From the NCBI GenBank assembly GCA_002221725.1, contig NJFT01000197.1:1-64000 (forward strand): a DNA stretch of 64,000 bases, read 5' to 3'. The notes below the pieces were generated by a model. The model saw only the letters and a program-made list of their open reading frames with translations, ran no database searches and was not told where the DNA came from. The DNA is from Scedosporium boydii. Taxonomy: Eukaryota > Ascomycota > Sordariomycetes > Microascales > Microascaceae. Below are positions 58,453 through 64,000 of this stretch, in pieces. Within the stretch, counting starts at the first letter, position 1; the number at the start of each line of letters is the position of its first letter. The position numbers and the translations under genes were made by a program.

Positions 58453-61400
58453 ATGCCTATCACGACCACTCCTGCACCAATGGACGGGGATGATGACCAG
58501 CCTACTCAAGGTTCGCCTCTAGCTTCATTTTCTCTTGTTTTAGCTTATCGAAGCCCCATACCTGCAAGCTGCAAGCTAGGAGCGTCGACATGTCTTGTCT
58601 CAACGCGTGTGAGAACCTCTGTGGTTCAGGTGTCTGTGTCCGCAGTAAGGATGCCTCTGCTAACCGACTTCTGCCTGGTGGCTCCTCTTCCCGGTAGCGA
58701 CCCAAAACGTCCTCGATCCAAGACGGATAGGAAAGCAGAATTCTGGTTTCTCCGATGACGACATCTCCGACATCGTCTGCGTCCTCCACCCACATTCCTC
58801 CCATGCCCGCCGAGAGATCTGTCGTATAGCCCTCGAGAATTCGCCCCACGTATTCGGCCGAGCTGCTGTAGACGGCGTCGATGGTGACCCATATCACGAA
58901 GATGAGGCCAGCCGCTTCCAGATGGCCCCGCCCGACCTGGGGAACCATGCTATCGTGCTAAAGCTCTCCGCCGCCGTGAAAGACCCCCTCATGGGCTTCA
59001 CATTCGGCCGGAATCCCTCCCGATGCGACGTCTGCTTTGCCAACGACCCCTACAGGAGGTTGAGCAACATACACTTTCGCATATTCATCAACGAATACGG
59101 CGTCGTCATGCTCGAGGACCAATCTACGAACGGCACCATTGTCGACGGCAAGCTGCTCAAGTCCAAGTCACATAACCCTTCCAATACGAAGCGCATGTTG
59201 ACTTCTGGCTCGAAGGTAAAGGTTCTCATGCATGAGGAGAACATGGATCTTGAGTTCATGGTCCGTGTTCCCCGCCGTGATGGTGCCTACGACACAGCTT
59301 ATCGCGAACGCCTGAACGAATACTTTGCCCGGGTCGCCGCACTCCGCCCGAATACGAACGCGAACACAGGTACTACAGTGGCCCCCGGTCCGAGCGGGCC
59401 TCCGAACCTCTTTCCTCCGCCTGCGCCAGGGCCCAGGCGTATACCGCTGCCGGAGCAACAAAGGGTCAAATCGGCGACCCCACCGTCAAATGGCGCCATG
59501 AACCCGGCCGTGATACCGCGAGAATGGGATGGCGCAGACAAGTATAATAGGGTGTGCATGGTAGGAAAAGGCGCCTTTGCCGTTGTCTACCAGGTCACCT
59601 CCAAAATCGACGGGAGTCCTTATGCCGCGAAGGAGCTTGACACCCGGAACTTTATGAAGAATGGCATTCTTGACCAAAAGGTGGAGAATGAAATGAGGAT
59701 AATGCAAAGGATAAAACACGTACGTCTTCGTTACTCTCAGACACCCAGCTCCCTATCCCTTTCGTCGTGAATTGACTCATTTTCCCGAGTTTGGTATAAT
59801 AACCCTTCTTCTAACACCCAACCAACCTCTAGCGGAACATTGTACAGTATATAGAACACTTTGACTGGGATAATCGCCTCCTGATCATCATCATGGAGTT
59901 CATCGCTGGAGGCGACTTGGGCAAGTTTATAAACGATCATGGTCCCCTCCCCGAAGATACAGTCAAGGCCATGGCATCTCAGCTATTAGACGCTTTTGAA
60001 TATCTACACGAAAATAACATCACCCACCGAGATGTGAAACCCGACAACATCTTGGTGAGCTCGATCGAGCCATTCGAGGTCAAGCTGACAGATTTTGGCC
60101 TCTCTAAAATGGTGGATAGCGAGCAGACTTTTCTCAGAACCTTTTGCGGTACCTTGCTGTACTGTGCCCCGGAAGTGTATACCGAGTTTACCGAGTACGA
60201 CCACATGGGGAGGAGGAACCCGCGGAATAAGGCGCGCCATCCGGTAGGCCAGAGATACGGCCATGCCGTTGACGTCTGGTCGCTTGGTGGCGTGCTCTTT
60301 TACGCTCTCACGGGTGGCCCGCCCTACCCCGTCCACCGTGGTATTAGTTACTCCGAGTTGCTCCACCAGATCATGACTACGGACCTCAACATCCAACCCC
60401 TTCAAAAGATGGGCGTGTCACGCGACGGTATCGATTTCCTGCGGCTTATGCTCCAGAGGCGGCCTGAAATCCGAGCTACGGTGCAAGAACTACGCTCTCA
60501 CCCTTGGTTGGGTGGCGCCTTCAGGACGGGGTACGCTCAGTCTTTTGACGAGATAACAGACGACGAGCTCCAGGTAAACGCATCCCAGCTAAGTCTGGAG
60601 GATGGGGGCGTCACACGACGGGCCGCGACCCGCGCTGTGATATCAGATATCATCGGCGACGATCTTATTATGGACGACGATGAGTCCGAGAAGGAAAACT
60701 ATACGAAACCCACACCGCGCCTATTTGGCGAGGTCGATGTGTCAGCGATCGGCAGCTCGGGAGTCATCCCCTCGCACCGCTTGAATCTGCGCGCGGCAAC
60801 CAACACTTCTGATAGCGCAGGAGAGACGATCATCCTCGGCTCCGAGGCCCCAGACAGCTTTGACGACTCGGACCATTTTACGCCAAATAGGCGCTCGCAG
60901 CCGAAGCAGAACGCGCAGGTTTCCATCGGCCCGCACAATCAGTCGGCGGACCAGCTGCAGAGCCTCGTCCACGACGTGCAATCGCAGAGCCTGGGGCGTA
61001 CAGAAGCGGCAATTGGAGGCACTATTAGTATGGCTTCAAGGAGTGACAGCTCTCGGGCGCTCATGCAGCCGACGGATTTTATGACGAGCAAGCGGAAGCC
61101 GGGCCACGATACGAGCGATGAGTTTGAACAGGGCCTGGAACGAGATAAACCGACTATTAAACGACTCAAGTCTGAGGCTAATATCGAAGGACTTACGGAG
61201 GATGTCATCGAGGAGTACAAACTGCTTGCCTCAATACCGCCGGTCCAGAGGCTTCAGTCCGGGCGCCAGATCGACCGGCCTGTTCACAAGGCGATTTTCT
61301 GGGATCAGAAAGACACCAGTACACATCACGTTGACTATCCCGAAATGACGCAGTTGCAGCTAGATGTTTTCCGGCAGGCTGCGCGAGACAGGGGCGAAAA

Positions 61401-62445
61401 GTTTGAGCAAGGCAAGTCTAAGCTGTGGGAGCTGGCGATGAAGTATTTCCCGCCAACGGACTGGAGCGCGGTCGAGGAAGCGAAAGAAAACGAGCCCCCG
61501 CCTCGGCAGACGAAACCGCGGACCCTCCTTAGGCGCGACTCCCGAAGACTAAGAGACGAGATGATGGACATTCCGTCCACCGCACCACCCGGCGGGCCAG
61601 AATGTGGAGATGATTCCGATTCCATCCCCGATACATTACCTACCGAGGGCATCATTGTGCCCGTGCCAGAAGACCCGGCTCGGAGCCGACTGGTTGGCCT
61701 GTTGGAATCAGCGCCTGACTCCGCGGTTACGAACATATCCATCCCCATCGCCGATTCTATACTGTCGTGGGGCCGGGGACTGGGAAATACCCATATGTAC
61801 GAGCCCAAGACCGAAGTACGGGTCCCTAAATTCGCCTTCAAGATCCTCCTCTATAAGGAGGGGTTCAATGCTGCGCGGGATCGGCATCCGCACCCCTGGC
61901 TCCGCAACCAGCAGGACGAGGAGTCGTTTGCGTTTTACATCTCCACAAAAGCCACCAGCGGTATCTGGATCAACAACCAGCGCCTCCTCTCCCACGACGC
62001 CAAGAGGCCCTCGTCTCCTGCCCACCACTGGATGCGCCTATACAACGGCGACGAGATCATCGTCTGGGGCAGCCTTGACGCCGAAAAGACCAAGATCATC
62101 TTCCGCTGCTTCTGGGGAGGATCCGAAGCCGACCGCTCCCTGTCCGCCTATGATGCGCTCCTACCCCCCAGACCCGTCGACGCGGAGCTCGCCCGCCGCC
62201 TTGATGAGATTTGCCTCAAGGCGGAGAGGCGCTCCCGCTCCGAGAAGCAATATCAGCAACAGATGGATGTCGCCAGCCGCGAGCACGCGCTGAGGGAGAA
62301 GTTCGTCGAGTGGGAGCGCGAGAGGAGCGCCGACTTCGAGGAGAAGAGGCGCGAGGCCGTGCGCTTCGTCACGGCGGCGAAGAAGGGTTCGAGGAAAGGT
62401 TCGCCAAATGGCGCGGCTGGGAGGACGAGAATTTATGACGTATGA
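58453..62445 (+). CDS. RAD53: Checkpoint kinase of the Rad53/Cds1/Chk2 family (FHA-kinase-FHA)
   Basis: Model join(58453..58510,58698..59719,59833..62445), 1230 residues. The N-terminus has an SQ/TQ cluster (QPTQATQNVLDPRR). The first FHA domain (about 104-200) shows FGRNPSRCDVCF, RLSNIHFRIF and DQSTNGTIVDG. The kinase domain has GKGAFAVVYQV at 309, ATP-lysine K331 (YAAKELD), HRDVKPDN at 425, DFG at 447 and CAPEVY. A second FHA-like domain (about 993-1125; SWGRGLGNTHMY, GIWINNQRL) and a coiled, charged C-terminus follow. Rad53 is activated by Mec1/ATR through adaptors bound by its FHA domains and controls S-phase arrest, fork stability and dNTP supply. The exon 1 donor (GTTCGC) is weak but restores the conserved PTQATQ join. 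It is longer than yeast Rad53 (821). Confidence 0.92.
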
Positions 62446-63030
62446 CGAAGCACTCACATGAAAAGCTTGAGCCTTTGTTTTTGATCTTTTTTTTTTGTCC
62501 CTTGACGGATTTGCCTTTTCGTTTCAGTTCTCTTTTTCTTTCCTTTTCGCGGTTTTGCCTCTTGATTTTGGAATTCGGTCGACTGCGTCCTTTTTCCCCA
62601 TGAATGCTCCGATTCCTTATTCTTTCCGATATCTACCCACACAAAAACACTGAAGGTCCTGTCATTCCCCCTCTCTTATTTTCTCTTTTTTTTTTCGGTT
62701 TCTAGAGGTTGGAAGCTGGGTAAATCGATGTCCGGTTTTTTGTATATGCGAGGCGAAATGGGTATCATGGAACAGTCGCAATGCTTTTGTGTTACTCTTC
62801 ACAGATTATAGGGGGAAGCACAAGGAGGAGGAGGAGAGCACAAAGAAAGGCTTAAAGATCTCAACCTTTACTTCCCATATTAAAAGAACTACAATGTGGA
62901 CAGGCCAAAACCAAAGTCAATATAGTACAATAGAATAAATTCATGAAAAGCCTCCTCTTTCTCGCTTGTTTTACCTCTAAAAATCTGGTCATCATCATTA
63001 TTCGCTATTTATTTTCGACATCTACGCTGT

Positions 63031-63067
<37 letters not shown>

Positions 63068-63373
63068 AACAAAGCGGGAAAGAATCACAAAGTCCGCCAT
63101 CATCCTCAGAAAAAGGAGGTAACCCCAATGCTAGGAGCTGCTTCAAATGAAATGCCCAAGTTGCTTGCTTGCTTGTGTCTGTGGTATCAATCCCTTTTAA
63201 AAGAAAAAAAAAAAAAAAAACCTTCCATACACCCTCTACCAAACCACATCTACCTCCTTGATGCATGAGAACCAGACGCCACCCTAATGATATTGGTATC
63301 TAATGAGAACAAAGAAAAGAGAAAGACAAAGCAAACCATGAAGGGAAGAGGAGAGTTAAAGGGGTGGATCAAC
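62446..63373. other. Intergenic region between convergent genes
   Basis: About 930 bases between the kinase gene and the right-edge gene, with T-rich 3'-UTR-like sequence, the poly-A run at 63032-63065 and a second A run at 63203-63220. Confidence 0.5.
63032..63065. repeat. Poly-A run of 34 bases
   Basis: Uninterrupted A run downstream of the kinase gene and downstream of the minus-strand gene at the edge. It could be a retroposition scar or simple slippage; no target-site duplication is obvious. Confidence 0.95.
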
Positions 63374-64000
63374 TCAAACCACACGCAAGGTGTATGGTGA
63401 TGGGCGGCTGATAACATAGGTCAGGATAGTATGATCTCGATAGTGTAAGATCAACCTATACTCTCTCTGATCTGGAGTTCGTGGCCTTGGGTGGACAGAT
63501 CGTAGGCGCAAGCTCTTATCGTACACCTCTGGAACAGGGCCGATGGCAACACCGAACAAGGGGACCTTCGGACGGAGTTTCCGCTTCGCCTCCTCATACC
63601 TAGTCGGGAGCAGCATGTCGACTCGGAAACTGCGGGCGCCCATAGCCCTGGGGTACGCGTAGGAGCATTTAATGAGACTGATGAGGGCCACGCGCCCGGC
63701 CTGATTTGCGGCCACGATGAGATTCAACTCGGGCACGTGGAGGACCATGTTGACACGGTAGATATGGGAATAGGCGCCGGGCAGATTTGGAACGCGGGCG
63801 GGATCGGTGCAATAGAGGTCAATGAAGTCGGTGTCGGTAGACATAAGCCGAATATCTGATCTTGCGGTGACGAAAAAGCTCGTGTACTCGGCAATGGCGG
63901 CGATGGCGGCGGAGCTTCGTTTCGTCGGCCGGCGAAGATTGACCTCCTTCCTCCGCCTTAACCAGCGTATCTTCTCGGGGAAGAAATGCGGGTCTTTGTA
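63374..64000 (-). CDS. CRT10: C-terminal part of a Crt10-like protein (runs off the window)
   Basis: The frame is open from the right edge (64000) down to the stop at 63374, giving 208 residues; an internal ATG at 63844 is probably not the true start, since the upstream sequence in the same frame (SFFVTARSDIRLM) is coding-like. The segment YRVNMVLHVPELNLIVAANQ and AGRVALISLI, then VPLFGVAIGPVPEV and YRLILHYRDHTILTYVISRP, resembles the C-terminal beta-propeller region of fungal Crt10 proteins. Yeast CRT10 affects transcription of the ribonucleotide reductase genes RNR2 and RNR3. The family call rests on remembered motifs and needs the missing 5' part for certainty. Confidence 0.6.
   Translation of the reverse strand, partial: YKDPHFFPEKIRWLRRRKEVNLRRPTKRSSAAIAAIAEYTSFFVTARSDIRLMSTDTDFIDLYCTDPARVPNLPGAYSHIYRVNMVLHVPELNLIVAANQAGRVALISLIKCSYAYPRAMGARSFRVDMLLPTRYEEAKRKLRPKVPLFGVAIGPVPEVYDKSLRLRSVHPRPRTPDQREYRLILHYRDHTILTYVISRPSPYTLRVV

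Noticed and set aside
63030..63266. 78-codon frame with poly-Phe on the minus strand
   Set aside because: Produced by the poly-A runs; no coding character.

Overview
The window is nuclear DNA of a filamentous ascomycete (Pezizomycotina, plausibly a Sordariomycete; the class is inferred). Genes are split by short introns of about 50-190 bases with GT(A/G)NGT-type donors, CTAAC/CTGAC-like branch sites and YAG acceptors. Nearly all recognisable proteins are typical of filamentous fungi: a HxB-type molybdenum cofactor sulfurase, a PalF-type arrestin, a zinc-cluster regulator and a decayed NLR (NOD-like receptor) gene. I found no tRNA, rRNA, CRISPR array or intact transposon. Exon coordinates come from splice signals, reading-frame phase and remembered family sequence, without transcript evidence.

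Layout. 0.9-8.6 kb: a cysteine-rich single-pass membrane protein, RNA polymerase II subunit Rpb7 (-), an Mpo1-like dioxygenase and an unknown protein with three 17-residue repeats (-). 9.4-12.7 kb: a Pro/Tyr-rich repeat protein with an apparent one-base frameshift, then a gene-like tract broken by several one-base shifts. 14-24 kb: molybdenum cofactor sulfurase (-) and Cdc6 (+) share a promoter region; next comes a PalF/Rim8 arrestin of the ambient-pH pathway. 24.6-25 kb: a glutaredoxin-like protein (-).

25.5-40.7 kb looks like an accessory block between conserved genes: an MFS transporter, a TauD/TfdA dioxygenase, a Zn2Cys6-type regulator (-), a GNAT acetyltransferase (+) divergent from it, a four-helix membrane protein, a kinase-fold protein lacking the catalytic Asp (-), a small ORF, and two adjacent decayed genes (a Myb/SANT-like protein and the purine-nucleoside-phosphorylase domain of an NLR). 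An AGGAAACCGG element recurs only in the promoters around the regulator, the acetyltransferase and the membrane protein.

41.7-44.6 kb: Utp23 (small-subunit processome) and a Ptc7/Azr1-type PP2C phosphatase, both (-). 44.6-51.1 kb is free of convincing genes and rich in a short TACGAAGTA-type motif. 51.1-55.7 kb: a tandem-PH Caf120/Skg3 protein. 58.5-62.4 kb: a Rad53/Cds1 checkpoint kinase (FHA-kinase-FHA). At the right edge is the 3' part of a probable Crt10-like gene (-); in yeast Crt10 and Rad53 both act on ribonucleotide reductase control.
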